Below, piece by piece: positions 15,117-24,078 of a stretch of DNA of 64,000 bases; positions within the stretch are counted from its first letter, which is position 1; each line of letters starts with the position of its first letter. The stretch lies in NCBI GenBank assembly GCA_003161515.1, contig PMOH01000316.1, positions 1 through 64,000 on the forward strand, written 5' to 3'. Under the pieces are notes generated by a model. It did not search any database. It saw nothing but the letters and a program-made list of their open reading frames with translations, and was not told the DNA's origin. The DNA comes from Deltaproteobacteria bacterium (lineage in GTDB: Bacteria; Desulfobacterota; Binatia; Binatales; Binataceae). The position numbers were made by a program, and so were the translations under genes.

Positions 15117-16881
15117 ATGGAGCAGTCCCATCTTTAAGACAATCGGCAATAAGATCACTTTCGCGAGCTGGGCGACCGCGCGCTACAAAAAGTTGGATCT
15201 ATACGACCGCCTGTTAGACGGAACCTTCTACGATCATTTGCCCAATTCGTTTTATGAAGAGACGGGACAACGAAACCACTACATCCCGCTGCATGAGCGC
15301 CGGCCGTCGGTCCAGTACAATCTCTGTGCGTTCGTGGCCAGGAAGATCGCGCGCAAGCTCTTCGCGGGACGCCACGCGCCTCGCTTCGCGCACGAAAACG
15401 ACGACCTCAAGGAAGCGGCTACCGCACTCGCGCGCGAGGGCTTCCTCGAGCAGAAGCTCCTTCGTGCAGCGGTCTGGGGCTCCGTCGGCGCCGTTTGCGT
15501 CACTTTCAAAATCGAGCCCGATGGCGCCGAACAGCAGCGCATCGTATTCGAGGTCTGGCGCGCGAAATGGTGCGAGCCGGAATTCGACAAGCTCGGCGAG
15601 CTGAACTCGCTGCGCATCGCCTACCTGACTTATGGCTACCAGTTCAAGGCGATCTACGGGGTCGAAAAGGACGATGAGGGCAAGCCGATCGATGATGGCG
15701 CCCTCTATTGGCATGTCTCGGACATCGACACGCAGCAATGGATTGTCTACCAACCGAGAGCCAAGGACTCATGGCCCCCTGGCGATGAAAAGCCACTCTT
15801 GGCGATGGACGAGTTGAAGCAACCTACGCCGCACAACTTCGGGTTCGTGCCGGCGCATTGGTTCGTGAATCTGTCGAGCGGGGATGACATCGACGGCCAA
15901 TGCCTGTTCAAAGATGCGATCAACACGGCGATCGATATCGACTACACCATCAGCTCGCTCGGCCGCGGCGTCCGCTACAATGCCTCGCCCGAGGTAGTGC
16001 TAATCGGCAAACGCAAGAATGCCGACCTGGACGAACGCACCGGGACGATGGTGATCCGCGGGCCGACTCACGTCATCGAGATGGAAGGCACCCGGCGCGA
16101 TTCCGCCGGCAACCAGATCGGCGGCGGTGACGCGAAGCTCCTCGAAATGAGCGGCCAGGGGATTGCCGTCGGCCTGCAGCTCGTGGAGACGCTCCGGAAG
16201 TTTGCGCTGGAATCGATAGCCGCCTCCAGGAAGGACCCCGACAAGATAGGCGGTCCCCAAAGCGGCCGTGCGATGGAGATGCTCGACGACGATCCGCTCG
16301 ATCTCTATGACGAGATGCGCCAGACGTACGGCGAGAACGGATCCCTGCCTCTGATGCGCAAGGCGATGCGCGCGGCGGCGAAGGTAAAGCACGCCTTGCT
16401 TGAAGGCGTTAGTCTCACCGACATTGATGCGCTCGCTTACTACTGGCCGAAGCCGTACCAGCCGGGCGCGCAGGAGATATTCCAGCTTGGGCAAGGACTT
16501 GTTGCGCTCACCACGCCGATTCCGGACGAGCACGAAACTGCTCCTGGGCCTGCTGTACCCGGCGCCGACGGGAAACCGGGGAAGCCCGGCGCGGCGCAGC
16601 AGACTGGCACGGTCGCGATGCGGCCGATTATGACGATCGAGAAGGCGTCCCGCTTGGTCGACACTATGCTCGACGTTCCGCCGGACGTTGCGACTATGCC
16701 CGCGCAACAGGAGCCCGCGCCCACCGGAGACGATGGCGGGCATCCTTCTCCGGAGCCGGTCGAGACGCCGGAGCACGACAAAGAAGACGAAGGAGACGCC
16801 CTCGCGCGCGCGTCGAAGCTCTCGCAGCCTAAACCGAAACGTCCGAGCGGGCGAGCGCCACGCAAGAAGGTAAGTAAGTGA
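15117..16881 (+). CDS. Portal protein, probably expressed by +1 frameshift
   Basis: The continuous frame has no ATG/GTG near its start. The first start codon is TTG 15193, without a Shine-Dalgarno sequence and inside conserved-looking sequence (FKTIGNKITFASWATARYKK precedes it in frame). ATG 15117 follows AGGTAGAATCG and reads MEQSHL then TAA at 15135-15137. The codons CTT-TAA-G allow a prfB-like +1 slip (CUU to UUU) that enters the portal frame. The rest is a phage portal: dodecameric DNA channel, with VPAHWFVNLSSGDDIDGQCL, an NTAIDIDYTISSL helix, and a Pro/Glu-rich C-terminal tail. Lies directly after the terminase. Confidence 0.8.
15132..15138 (+). promoter_or_regulatory. Candidate +1 frameshift site CTTTAAG
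   Basis: CTT (15132-15134) immediately precedes TAA, as CTT precedes TGA in the bacterial prfB frameshift. A +1 slip places AAG ACA ATC in the portal frame. A GGAG sequence lies nine bases before, further than in prfB. A single-base sequencing error would look identical. Confidence 0.45.
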
Positions 16882-17408
16882 ACCCTCAACTAATCCAGGT
16901 ACGCGAGCCCGAGATCGGGTCCAAGGGCTTTCTCATCGAGAAAGATGGGCTCTTCGTCTTATCGACCGGACCGGGATTGTTGCGCGGTATCGCGTGCACC
17001 CACGCGGGATCCGGAATGCTCGTGGTGCACGACGGGGTGCCTACTTCGAATGGCTTCTTCGAGAATCGCGGACACCGGCAGATGGCGGCCGGCAGCAGCG
17101 ACGAGATCTGGCGGTGCGCGCGGTGCGATGGCGCTCAATGCCCGATGTGTTTTGGTGCCGGGGAGATTGCTCATGCGATCGAACGCGTCCCTTGCCCGGT
17201 AGGACCTCGGCATTGTTCAGCCTGCAGGGGCACCGGAATAGAGGGAGACTACTGGTCACGAAACGGCCGCGTGATGATGCGGCTGAATCAAATGGGGATG
17301 TGGATGTTCGATGCGGGGTTTCACCACGGCCTCTCGATCGCAGTTGCCGGCGGAACCCCATCGGTGCACATCATCGCGACGATCACTTGGCTGACGCATG
17401 GCGACTAA
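16878..17408 (+). CDS. Hypothetical protein with DnaJ-type CxxCxGxG motifs
   Basis: GTG start overlaps the portal stop (GTGA). The middle carries CARCDGAQCPMCFGAGEI and later CPVGPRHCSACRGTGI, resembling DnaJ-type zinc-binding CxxCxGxG repeats. The rest has no recognised domain (a C-terminal beta stretch LSIAVAGGTPSVHIIATITW). Between portal and scaffold it may help assembly as a chaperone-like factor. That is inference from motif and position. Confidence 0.55.
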   Translation: MNPQLIQVREPEIGSKGFLIEKDGLFVLSTGPGLLRGIACTHAGSGMLVVHDGVPTSNGFFENRGHRQMAAGSSDEIWRCARCDGAQCPMCFGAGEIAHAIERVPCPVGPRHCSACRGTGIEGDYWSRNGRVMMRLNQMGMWMFDAGFHHGLSIAVAGGTPSVHIIATITWLTHGD

Positions 17409-17667
17409 ACAAAAAGCACATCGAAAGCCGGGCAAGGTTGTGAAGTTGCACGCGATCGACGGGCAGCATGGGGTCCACGCGACGCTGGCCAGGCTCTATC
17501 GGAATTTAGAGAAGGATTTTCCGGGCGCCAAGCAAGTCTTGGTCGTGATTCAGAGTTACCCCGACAAGAACCACGAATGCGAATGGGCGACGGTTACTAA
17601 CAATCTGACGCGGGCTGAAAAGCTCTATTTGTTGGAGATGGGGAAACGGGTGATGTTCGGTGACTGA
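17398..17667 (+). CDS. Small hypothetical phage protein, 89 aa
   Basis: Starts MATKQKAHRKPGKVVKLHAI within the end of the previous gene. It has a basic N-terminus, a helix ATLARLYRNLEKD and a beta stretch KQVLVVIQSYPD. This resembles the small soluble proteins found beside capsid genes in many siphoviruses and myoviruses. Function unknown. Confidence 0.5.
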   Translation: MATKQKAHRKPGKVVKLHAIDGQHGVHATLARLYRNLEKDFPGAKQVLVVIQSYPDKNHECEWATVTNNLTRAEKLYLLEMGKRVMFGD

Positions 17668-17962
17668 GTTGTTCACACCGGCCGGGCCCGGAAGCCTCAT
17701 GCGATCGGTAACGATCGATGATGTCGGCGTCTTCCACGTAGCCCGTCGGACCTGCGAGCTGTACTCGGTCGAGATTATGAGCGGTTGGGGCAGACTCAGG
17801 GCGAGCAATGGACGCGGTCGGAGCCTCTGGTATCAGCCGTCCATTTTCACAGGATCGTTTGTGATTGGGTGCGAGGCCGAAGAAGGATTGATCGTGGAGA
17901 TCCAAGGTGGACCGCCGACGGTGAACGTCAACTTTAGAGAGAAAACGCGCGACCTAGTGTGA
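17660..17962 (+). CDS. Small beta-rich hypothetical protein, 100 aa
   Basis: Overlaps the previous gene by eight bases and the next by GTGA. The sequence is beta-rich (RSVTIDDVGVFHVARRTCEL; GSFVIGCEAEEGLIVEIQGG). It directly precedes the biotinyl-domain gene, so the two may be translated together. No family recognised. Confidence 0.5.
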   Translation: MTELFTPAGPGSLMRSVTIDDVGVFHVARRTCELYSVEIMSGWGRLRASNGRGRSLWYQPSIFTGSFVIGCEAEEGLIVEIQGGPPTVNVNFREKTRDLV

Positions 17963-18195
17963 TTCAAATCAAGTCCCCAATGACAGGTTCGATACAGCTC
18001 TTTTTGCGCGAGAACGGGGCGACGGTCGCGGCTGGGGACAAGATCATCGGCATCGAGAGTATGAAGATGATGAACGAGGTAAAGACGCCGGCTGCGGGTC
18101 GGCTGAGTTTTAAGGTACGTCTTGGACAAGTAGTGAATCGCGGACAAGTTCTGGCGGAGGTGGATGATGGCGCTACCAATCAAACTAACAGCTAG
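17959..18195 (+). CDS. Stand-alone biotinyl/lipoyl carrier domain
   Basis: The 78-residue protein is a single biotinyl-lipoyl beta-barrel: IKSPMTGSIQLFLRENGATV, AAGDKIIGIESMKMMNEVKT, then PAAGRLSFKVRLGQVVNRGQ and VLAEVDDG. The E-S-M-K-M turn matches the biotinylation motif (A/S)MKM with the modified lysine at K36. In cells such domains are biotin carriers of carboxylases. Here no carboxylase is nearby and it lies between portal and scaffold genes. It may be biotinylated by the host ligase and act as a virion component or as a metabolic decoy. GTG start overlaps the previous stop. Confidence 0.8.
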   Translation: MIQIKSPMTGSIQLFLRENGATVAAGDKIIGIESMKMMNEVKTPAAGRLSFKVRLGQVVNRGQVLAEVDDGATNQTNS

Positions 18196-18475
18196 CGGGG
18201 CGGGGATCGCGGCGAGTGCACAGCTCCAAAGTTCGGGGTTAGTGGTCGCCATTAAAGGCGTGGCTGGCGTCGCGGCTCTCGATGCTGCGGTCTGGGTCGC
18301 CCCGCAGAACAACGCTACTACGAACGGCGACGAGATCGCGCATATGAAAGCGTCGGCCGCAGGGACAGACACACTGGCGGTGCCAAACGGCATAGCTGTC
18401 GAGTCGGGTCAGTACCTGCTGGTGAACTTTGTCGACACTGACGCCAATCACGAAGTCTGGATATATTTCGACTGA
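18167..18475 (+). CDS. Small virion-like protein, 102 aa
   Basis: Start after GGCGGAGGTGG, overlapping the biotinyl gene by 29 bases. Sequence is Ala/Val-rich beta (VVAIKGVAGVAALDAAVWVA; GIAVESGQYLLVNFVDTDAN, then HEVWIYFD). Composition and location before the scaffold suggest a capsid decoration or head protein. No specific family recognised. Confidence 0.5.
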   Translation: MALPIKLTASGAGIAASAQLQSSGLVVAIKGVAGVAALDAAVWVAPQNNATTNGDEIAHMKASAAGTDTLAVPNGIAVESGQYLLVNFVDTDANHEVWIYFD

Positions 18476-18497
18476 TAGTCGAATAAGGGAGAGAAGG

Positions 18498-19250
18498 ATG
18501 TTCATACAAGGCTTCTTCGGTAGAGAGTTGGACCGACGGATGTTGCTGCTTGAGGGCGAAGGCGAAGGTGGTGGGGGAGGAGGAGCTGGCGGCGATCCTC
18601 CTGCCGGCGGTGGCGCACCCGCAGGCGGAGGCGGAGCGCCGCCAGCCGCTGAGAGCGGCGAGGTGGATATCGCCAAGTTGCCGAAAGCAGCTCAGGAATA
18701 CATCCAGAAAATCCGCGGTGAGTCCGCGAGTGAACGCACTAAGCGAATCGCTGTCGAAGCCGAGCGCGATCGCCTGTCGAAAGAGAAAAAAGACAGCGAC
18801 GACAAAGCTTCCGTCGAAAAAGGCGAGTTCAAAACCCTCTACGAGAATACCAAAAAAGAACTCGATACCGAACGCACCGCGCGCCGAGCACAGACCATCG
18901 ACGGTGCGATCCGCGAGGCTGCCGCCGCCGCTGGTATCTTAGATCCCGACCTCGTCACTCTCATCAAGCGCGAGACCGTCCAAGTAACCGATTCCGGTCA
19001 GGTCGCCGGTGCCCGCGAGGCTGTTGAGGCGTTCAAAGCCGAGAAGCCCAATCTCTTCAAGGCTGCTGCGCCTGCTGGCGGTGGCGGGGGAGGCGGCGGT
19101 GGTCCTACCCCTCGGGGGACCGGGCCCCGCAGTCCCGCCCCGGCTGGTGATGGCGGCGGCGGCGCACCGAAGGATGTCGGCACTTTGGAGCAGAAAGAGT
19201 ATAACGCCCACAAAGCTCAGACGCTTCGCAGTCTGCGAAACGTACGGTAG
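18498..19250 (+). CDS. Capsid scaffold-like protein
   Basis: ATG follows AAGGGAGAGAAGG. The protein has Gly-rich flexible segments near both ends and a highly charged coiled coil in between (residues about 75-150: SERTKRIAVEAERDRLSKEK...). It continues with AAAAGILDPDLVTLIKRETV, as in gp20-type phage scaffolding proteins. It is 250 residues and lies upstream of the major capsid protein. Scaffolds guide capsid shell assembly and are then removed. Confidence 0.7.
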   Translation: MFIQGFFGRELDRRMLLLEGEGEGGGGGGAGGDPPAGGGAPAGGGGAPPAAESGEVDIAKLPKAAQEYIQKIRGESASERTKRIAVEAERDRLSKEKKDSDDKASVEKGEFKTLYENTKKELDTERTARRAQTIDGAIREAAAAAGILDPDLVTLIKRETVQVTDSGQVAGAREAVEAFKAEKPNLFKAAAPAGGGGGGGGGPTPRGTGPRSPAPAGDGGGGAPKDVGTLEQKEYNAHKAQTLRSLRNVR

Positions 19251-19260
19251 GAGGGCCGCC

Positions 19261-19914
19261 ATGAAAAGCATACCTAGTTGGCTATTGGCACTTTTAATCT
19301 TGCTGACACCGGTGACGGCTATGCCGCAAAGCGGCTCCTTCACCGCGCGCGGCTACACATCCAGTGATCGGAGTGTAGGCGCCGTACGAAGCGGCAGAAT
19401 CAGCACGCACATCGGTACTCACGCCCATCTAGTTTGTCGCGACCGCAGCGGAAAGGTGGTTTGGACCCGCGACGCCGATAACATGCTGACCACGGTGGGC
19501 GCGAATCTATATCTGACTGATACGATCGTGAGCGGCGTCTCGTCGCCAACTTGGTACGTCGGACTGCTTTATGGGACGAGCGTCGCGACGTTCGCGACTG
19601 CGGATACCATGTCGTCGAACGGCTGGGCTACCGGCACCGGCGGTGGGGAAGTTACCGGCACGCAGGTCACCAACTCGACGCGGCCGGCGTTTACCCCAGG
19701 CAGCGTTTCGGCCGGAAGCGTCAGCAATACCGGATCGCCGGCGGTCTTCACCGGCAACGCCACGGTTACCCTTCAGGGCTTTATCTTCGTGAATAATTCG
19801 ACGCTCGCAGGCACGACCGGAACTTTGATGGGCGAGGGGACTTTTACTGCCGCGCCGATCGCGGCGGGCTACACCATCACCGTAACGGTGACCGATAACG
19901 TAACCCCTGGTTGA
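19261..19914 (+). CDS. Phage virion protein with signal peptide
   Basis: Starts MKSIPSWLLALLILLTPVTA, a canonical signal peptide. The body resembles a common head-region phage protein of the pattern NxLTTVGxxLxxD...WYVGL...DTMSS...GW...TRPAFTPGSVSAGSVSN, with a beta-sandwich ending in YTITVTVTDNV. A signal peptide on such a protein is unusual because it would be exported rather than packaged. Upstream start rejected because it overlaps the scaffold. Confidence 0.65.
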   Translation: MKSIPSWLLALLILLTPVTAMPQSGSFTARGYTSSDRSVGAVRSGRISTHIGTHAHLVCRDRSGKVVWTRDADNMLTTVGANLYLTDTIVSGVSSPTWYVGLLYGTSVATFATADTMSSNGWATGTGGGEVTGTQVTNSTRPAFTPGSVSAGSVSNTGSPAVFTGNATVTLQGFIFVNNSTLAGTTGTLMGEGTFTAAPIAAGYTITVTVTDNVTPG

Positions 19915-19925
19915 GAGCTAGCCCG

Positions 19926-21905
19926 ATGCGGCGTTGGGGAATAATCGGCGTTCTGCTTGCGCTGCTCCTGTTTTGGATCGGCAATGCCAGCGCCGGCGTC
20001 AAGTTCTTCAGTGGCTTTGAGACGGGCGATTTTAGCGAATGGTCATCAACCACGGGTTCACCTGGCGTAGTTACATCACCCGTAACACTTGGTGGCTATT
20101 CGGAACAAACTACTTGGGGCTCGGTAAACTATGCGGTAAGCGGTAGCGTTCTGAGTGGCACAACAGGGGTTTTGCGGTTTTCGTTTAATACCAATGCAGC
20201 CTCACCAACTACTACCAATCAGATTGTTTTTACTCAGATTTTTAATACCTCCGCTCAGGTTCCTGCGGCAATCCGGCTGCAAACTGACTCGACTGGGAAT
20301 CTCACTTTCGGGGTTAGAAGCCTTGCCGGCACTTTAGGAAACTTCACGCTCCAACCCAATACCTGGTACACGATAGAACTAAAGTGTCTGGTCGGAACTA
20401 CGACGAGCAACGGTACGGTCGAAGCACGGGTCAATGGGTCTGTAGTCTTTACAACTAGCTCCACCAATACCGGTACTGTCAATCTGGACCACATATGGCT
20501 AGGCCCGATGACCAATCCGGGGGGATCGCTAACCGGCCACCTGTGGTTCGACGATGTTATGGTCCGCGACGATCAATATCCCGGCCGCGGTTATTGCATC
20601 GCGCGACAAGGCGTCACTGGTACTCCTACCTATACAGGTTGGACCGCGAATGGCTTGAGTACCGCAGCTTTGAATTGGTCGGAGACGCCCTACAACGCGA
20701 CCGATAATGAAAGCACGACTACGGCGTCGACGCCGGAACAGAGCATGCTGATGGGCTCGTTCAACTCCGCGGGATCGGCCTCGGAAGGCAGCGGCGTCCT
20801 GACCAGCGCGGCTACGATCAACGCCGCCAAGACGGCGATGGTCGCTCAGTCCTCTTTCACCACCTCCAAGGCATTACAGATTCTCGATCGCCTCAGCGGC
20901 TCAGACACTCTCACCACCGTCACCGCGACCTCGAGCGACGCCTACTACGACGGCGGAATCTATACTCCTACCTATGCCAACCTGACTTCATCCAGCACCG
21001 AGATCGGCGTCAAGAACACCGGCACTGGAACCGGGACCGCGCGGGTTGAGGATATGTGGGAGATGGTCGATTTCGCATCGACGGTCCCGGTATCGAGCTC
21101 GTTCGGCAATGGCGGTTCTGTCACGGCTTCGAGAGCGGCGACCGTATCGAAGTCGAGTCCCTTCGGCAACGGCGCGCCTATCACCGGATCGCGTGTCGCA
21201 AGCCTCGCGCGTTCTGCGCCATTTGGCAACGGGGGGATCATCAGTGGAGCGCGCGCGCCCAGCACGCGACCCTCGGGTTCGTTTGGAAATGGAGGCTTGG
21301 TCTCAGGCGCGCGGGCGGCGGCCGTCGCCAAGACCCCCAACTTCGGTAACGGCGGATCGGTCCTAGGATCGAGCGCCGAACAGCTAGCGAGGTCGGGCAC
21401 CTTGGGCAACGGGGGCATTGTCGCGGGTTCTAGATCGGCGTCACTCACGAGGTCCGCCGCATTTGGGAATGGCGGGACGATCTCTGGCCTCATCCATAAA
21501 TTAGTTGTGCTATTCGGTTCTTTCGGAAATGGGGGCGGTATGGCAGCAACACGCACGGCCAAAGTTACAAAGTCGGGTTCGTTCGGTCATGGTGGCGTAC
21601 TTCTGAGTTCGCGGGCCGTCTCGGTCGCACGGGGAGGCAACTTCGGGAATGGCGGCCTGATCTCAGGGTTGCGCAATCTGTTGGCGCGAATCGTTGCATT
21701 CTTCGGCGGGGGCGGTTCGGTGATTGGGAATGCTACCGCGACCAAGACCCCGACCCCGGTGGCGACCCCGACCCCGGTGGCGCCGATCGTTAATCTGACA
21801 ATGCCGATCTATCCGACGGTTTACGAAGACCCCGCGATGTGGCCGACCGTGCCTTTGACAGCGCCGCTTTATCCGAGGATCTATCTTGAAGCGAGGATGC
21901 CCTGA
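19926..21905 (+). CDS. Secreted LamG-like protein with FGNGG repeats
   Basis: ATG 19926 begins MRRWGIIGVLLALLLFWIGN, a signal peptide. Residues about 30-210 form a LamG-like jelly roll (VKFFSGFETGDFSEWS ... WYTIELKCLVG ... VNLDHIWLGP). Residues about 395-600 carry around eleven degenerate 20-residue units with (S/A)xFGNGG(x)I(x)G(S/A)RA at their core. The tail is KTPTPVATPTPVAP. LamG domains bind glycans and the repeats resemble fibre shafts. Likely a surface or adhesion protein, oddly sited in the head cluster. Confidence 0.65.
   Translation: MRRWGIIGVLLALLLFWIGNASAGVKFFSGFETGDFSEWSSTTGSPGVVTSPVTLGGYSEQTTWGSVNYAVSGSVLSGTTGVLRFSFNTNAASPTTTNQIVFTQIFNTSAQVPAAIRLQTDSTGNLTFGVRSLAGTLGNFTLQPNTWYTIELKCLVGTTTSNGTVEARVNGSVVFTTSSTNTGTVNLDHIWLGPMTNPGGSLTGHLWFDDVMVRDDQYPGRGYCIARQGVTGTPTYTGWTANGLSTAALNWSETPYNATDNESTTTASTPEQSMLMGSFNSAGSASEGSGVLTSAATINAAKTAMVAQSSFTTSKALQILDRLSGSDTLTTVTATSSDAYYDGGIYTPTYANLTSSSTEIGVKNTGTGTGTARVEDMWEMVDFASTVPVSSSFGNGGSVTASRAATVSKSSPFGNGAPITGSRVASLARSAPFGNGGIISGARAPSTRPSGSFGNGGLVSGARAAAVAKTPNFGNGGSVLGSSAEQLARSGTLGNGGIVAGSRSASLTRSAAFGNGGTISGLIHKLVVLFGSFGNGGGMAATRTAKVTKSGSFGHGGVLLSSRAVSVARGGNFGNGGLISGLRNLLARIVAFFGGGGSVIGNATATKTPTPVATPTPVAPIVNLTMPIYPTVYEDPAMWPTVPLTAPLYPRIYLEARMP
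21100..21720 (+). repeat. Degenerate ~60-bp tandem repeats coding FGNGG units
   Basis: Around eleven consecutive units coding a xxFGNGGxI(S/T)GSRAxxxAR pattern. The DNA units are diverged, so the array is old rather than freshly amplified. Confidence 0.7.
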
Positions 21906-22282
21906 TGAAAACTCTCAAAAGACTTGGCTTCTCAATTCCGCTCGCCCTGCTCCTCGCTTTTCCGACGTTCGCGGCCCAGCAGCAACAGGTCTATGTCGCC
22001 GGGGCGAAGGGCGTCGTCCTCAACATCACCCCGAACACCGCGACCCAGCCGCCGGTAAATTTAACTGGGGCGACGGTCACCCTCGTAATCATCTCGCCAA
22101 TCAGTGTGCGCCATGTGGTCACAGCGACGGTCGCCAACGGTGGGACGAGTGCAACCTACACTACTCTCGCAACGGATTTCCCTACCGCCGGCGCCTACCA
22201 ACTGCAACTCGTTGCGCAGTGGGGATCGGGGGTGCTCATATCGAGTGCGGCCTTCAATCTCACGGTGAGCCCCGCTCTCTGA
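21905..22282 (+). CDS. Small secreted BppU/Ig-like protein
   Basis: ATG overlaps the preceding TGA. MKTLKRLGFSIPLALLLAFP followed by TFAA is a signal peptide. The remaining 100 residues (VNLTGATVTLVIISPISVRH; ATYTTLATDFPTAGAYQLQL) resemble the small immunoglobulin-like domain of phage receptor-binding-protein partners such as BppU N-termini. It follows another secreted protein, so both may be exported together. Confidence 0.6.
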   Translation: MKTLKRLGFSIPLALLLAFPTFAAQQQQVYVAGAKGVVLNITPNTATQPPVNLTGATVTLVIISPISVRHVVTATVANGGTSATYTTLATDFPTAGAYQLQLVAQWGSGVLISSAAFNLTVSPAL

Positions 22283-22289
22283 GGTTTGA

Positions 22290-22490
22290 CAAGCGTTCGG
22301 TAAAGGCATAGTTGCACCAAGCAGAGAGCCTGAGATAGCGGCGGAGCGGCTGGCGGCAGATCCAAAGGCGACTCCCAAACTATTTCGCCGGATGAAGAGC
22401 TGGCAGATCCAAGCGCAGACCGGCAAGAACCTGGGGCGGGTAGGGAACGGCGCGAAGCGGTCCCCCCGGAAAAAGCGGAAGATCCGATGA
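22290..22490 (+). CDS. Possible small basic protein, start unclear
   Basis: An open frame codes for FGKGIVAPSREPEIAAERLA, continuing ADPKATPKLFRRMKSWQIQA and a very basic tail (KRSPRKKRKIR). The composition is protein-like, but the only ATG (22392) is late and there is no good ribosome-binding site, so the start cannot be fixed. Confidence 0.3.
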   Translation, partial: QAFGKGIVAPSREPEIAAERLAADPKATPKLFRRMKSWQIQAQTGKNLGRVGNGAKRSPRKKRKIR

Positions 22491-22546
22491 CCGTGGAAAG
22501 TTGGTAAGAACGTCACAACTTTTTACGGAGACGGAGTTCTCGCAAA

Positions 22547-23917
22547 ATGTCGAGCCCAGGCACTTTCGTAAATTTCCCGCCGCAACTCCTTGGGATGTTG
22601 CAGCAAAATTTCCTCGATCGCGAACTCGAGGAAGGTCTCGATTCCTATCTGGCCTACCGGCGCGAAGCGGTCCAGGAGACTATCCCAGCGCGGATCGGCG
22701 CGACCCTCACTATGACCAGAAAGGGGCGTAAGACCCCGATCACGCAACCGCTCGATCCGACCCAGGTCGGCACCAACCTCGACAATGGGATGACGCCCTC
22801 GACGTTCTCCATCGAGCAGTACAGCTTCTCGATGAAGGAATGGGCGGATACCGTCGATACCGATTTGATGGGCGAATTGGCGGGCATAGCCAATCAGCTT
22901 ATCGCCAACTCGCGGAACAACGGCGTCCAAGCCGCGCAGTCGATGGAGCGCATCGCGCGTAATGATTTGTTCGCCGCATACATGAGCGGCAACTCGCGCG
23001 TCCTCGCCGTCAACTCGCAGACGTCGATCCAGGTCGACGATATCCGCGGCTTCGGCACGGTCCTCGTAAACGGCACACCGCAGGGTGTGAGCTCGGCGAC
23101 TCCGTTGGCGATCACCGAATACAACGATTCCGGAACTTTGGCGACGGCCACGCAGGCGCTCAACGTCACGGGCGTCGCCCCGGACGCGACGAACGTGAGC
23201 TCCACCAGCATCACCGGTGGGCTGTCGGGAGTGCTGACCTTGGCGGCCGGCGCGGCCAATACGATCCAGGTGGGCGACTCGGTCATCTCGAACAATGCCC
23301 CCAAGGTGTTCCGGCCGTTCGGCAAACGCCTGACGAGTTTGCTAAATGGCGCCGACGTTCTCACCATGTCGATCGTCGATGATGTCCGGGCCTATCTGCT
23401 GGATAACGGCGTTCCGCCGATGCCCGATGGCACCTATCACATGATTTTGGATAACACCTCGATGCGTCAGTTGAGGGCCGATCAGGACTTCAAAGTCCTG
23501 TTCGCAGGGCGCGAGGAGACTCCGGAGTTTCGCGGCGGCGATATCGTGCGCCTGCTTGGCATAACTTTCATCCCCACCACGGAAACCTTTGTCCAAAATC
23601 CCGGCTCCGGCGTTGGGGTGCGAGTACGCCGGCCGATCATCATGGGGGCCGAGAGCTTGATGCAGGGTAACTTCGAAGGGCTGGACATCTGGCTCAATCG
23701 AGAGGGCGTCAATCCGATCGGCGAGATCATGCTGATCGATAACGTCGCTCAGATTGTGAGGCCACCGCTCGATCGCCTGCAGCGCAACATCGCGCAGACC
23801 TGGACTTGGATCGGAGACTTCGCGGTCCCGACCGACGTCACCGCCACCACAGACACTATCCCCACCGCTAGTAACTCCTTGTTCAAACGCGCAGCGGTGA
23901 TTGAGATAGCTGGCTGA
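22547..23917 (+). CDS. Major capsid protein
   Basis: Forms the icosahedral shell. ATG follows GGAGACGGAG. The 456-residue protein has the organisation of the N4 gp56-like HK97-fold group: N-terminal helices (FLDRELEEGLDSYLAYRREA), the motif YSFSMKEWADTVDTDLMGEL, a central beta-rich insert (residues about 165-255), YHMILDNTSMRQLRADQDF, then GITFIPTTETFVQN, and a C-terminal DNVAQIVRPPLDRLQRNIAQ. Lies after the scaffold with neck genes following. Confidence 0.85.
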   Translation: MSSPGTFVNFPPQLLGMLQQNFLDRELEEGLDSYLAYRREAVQETIPARIGATLTMTRKGRKTPITQPLDPTQVGTNLDNGMTPSTFSIEQYSFSMKEWADTVDTDLMGELAGIANQLIANSRNNGVQAAQSMERIARNDLFAAYMSGNSRVLAVNSQTSIQVDDIRGFGTVLVNGTPQGVSSATPLAITEYNDSGTLATATQALNVTGVAPDATNVSSTSITGGLSGVLTLAAGAANTIQVGDSVISNNAPKVFRPFGKRLTSLLNGADVLTMSIVDDVRAYLLDNGVPPMPDGTYHMILDNTSMRQLRADQDFKVLFAGREETPEFRGGDIVRLLGITFIPTTETFVQNPGSGVGVRVRRPIIMGAESLMQGNFEGLDIWLNREGVNPIGEIMLIDNVAQIVRPPLDRLQRNIAQTWTWIGDFAVPTDVTATTDTIPTASNSLFKRAAVIEIAG

Positions 23918-23946
23918 TCGTTATATCGTAATCCGATGACTAAGAG

Positions 23947-24078
23947 TTGCCCGAGAAAGGGAATATCATTCCGGCCTGTTTGCCGTGTAATGCGTCGAAG
24001 CAGGAACGGCCGTTCGAGGAATTCTGTCGAGAGCGAGGAGTCGATCCCGACCAGATTCTCAACGGCCTGCCCAACTAA
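23947..24078 (+). pseudogene. Remnant of an HNH endonuclease C-terminus
   Basis: From TTG 23947 the frame reads LPEKGNIIPACLPCNASKQE, then RPFEEFCRERGVDPDQILNG. N-I-I-P-A-C-x2-C-N-A-x-K is the classic second half of HNH nucleases, but the catalytic HH(H/N) part upstream is absent and the preceding frame has stops. Likely a decayed homing-type nuclease next to the capsid gene. Confidence 0.55.
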
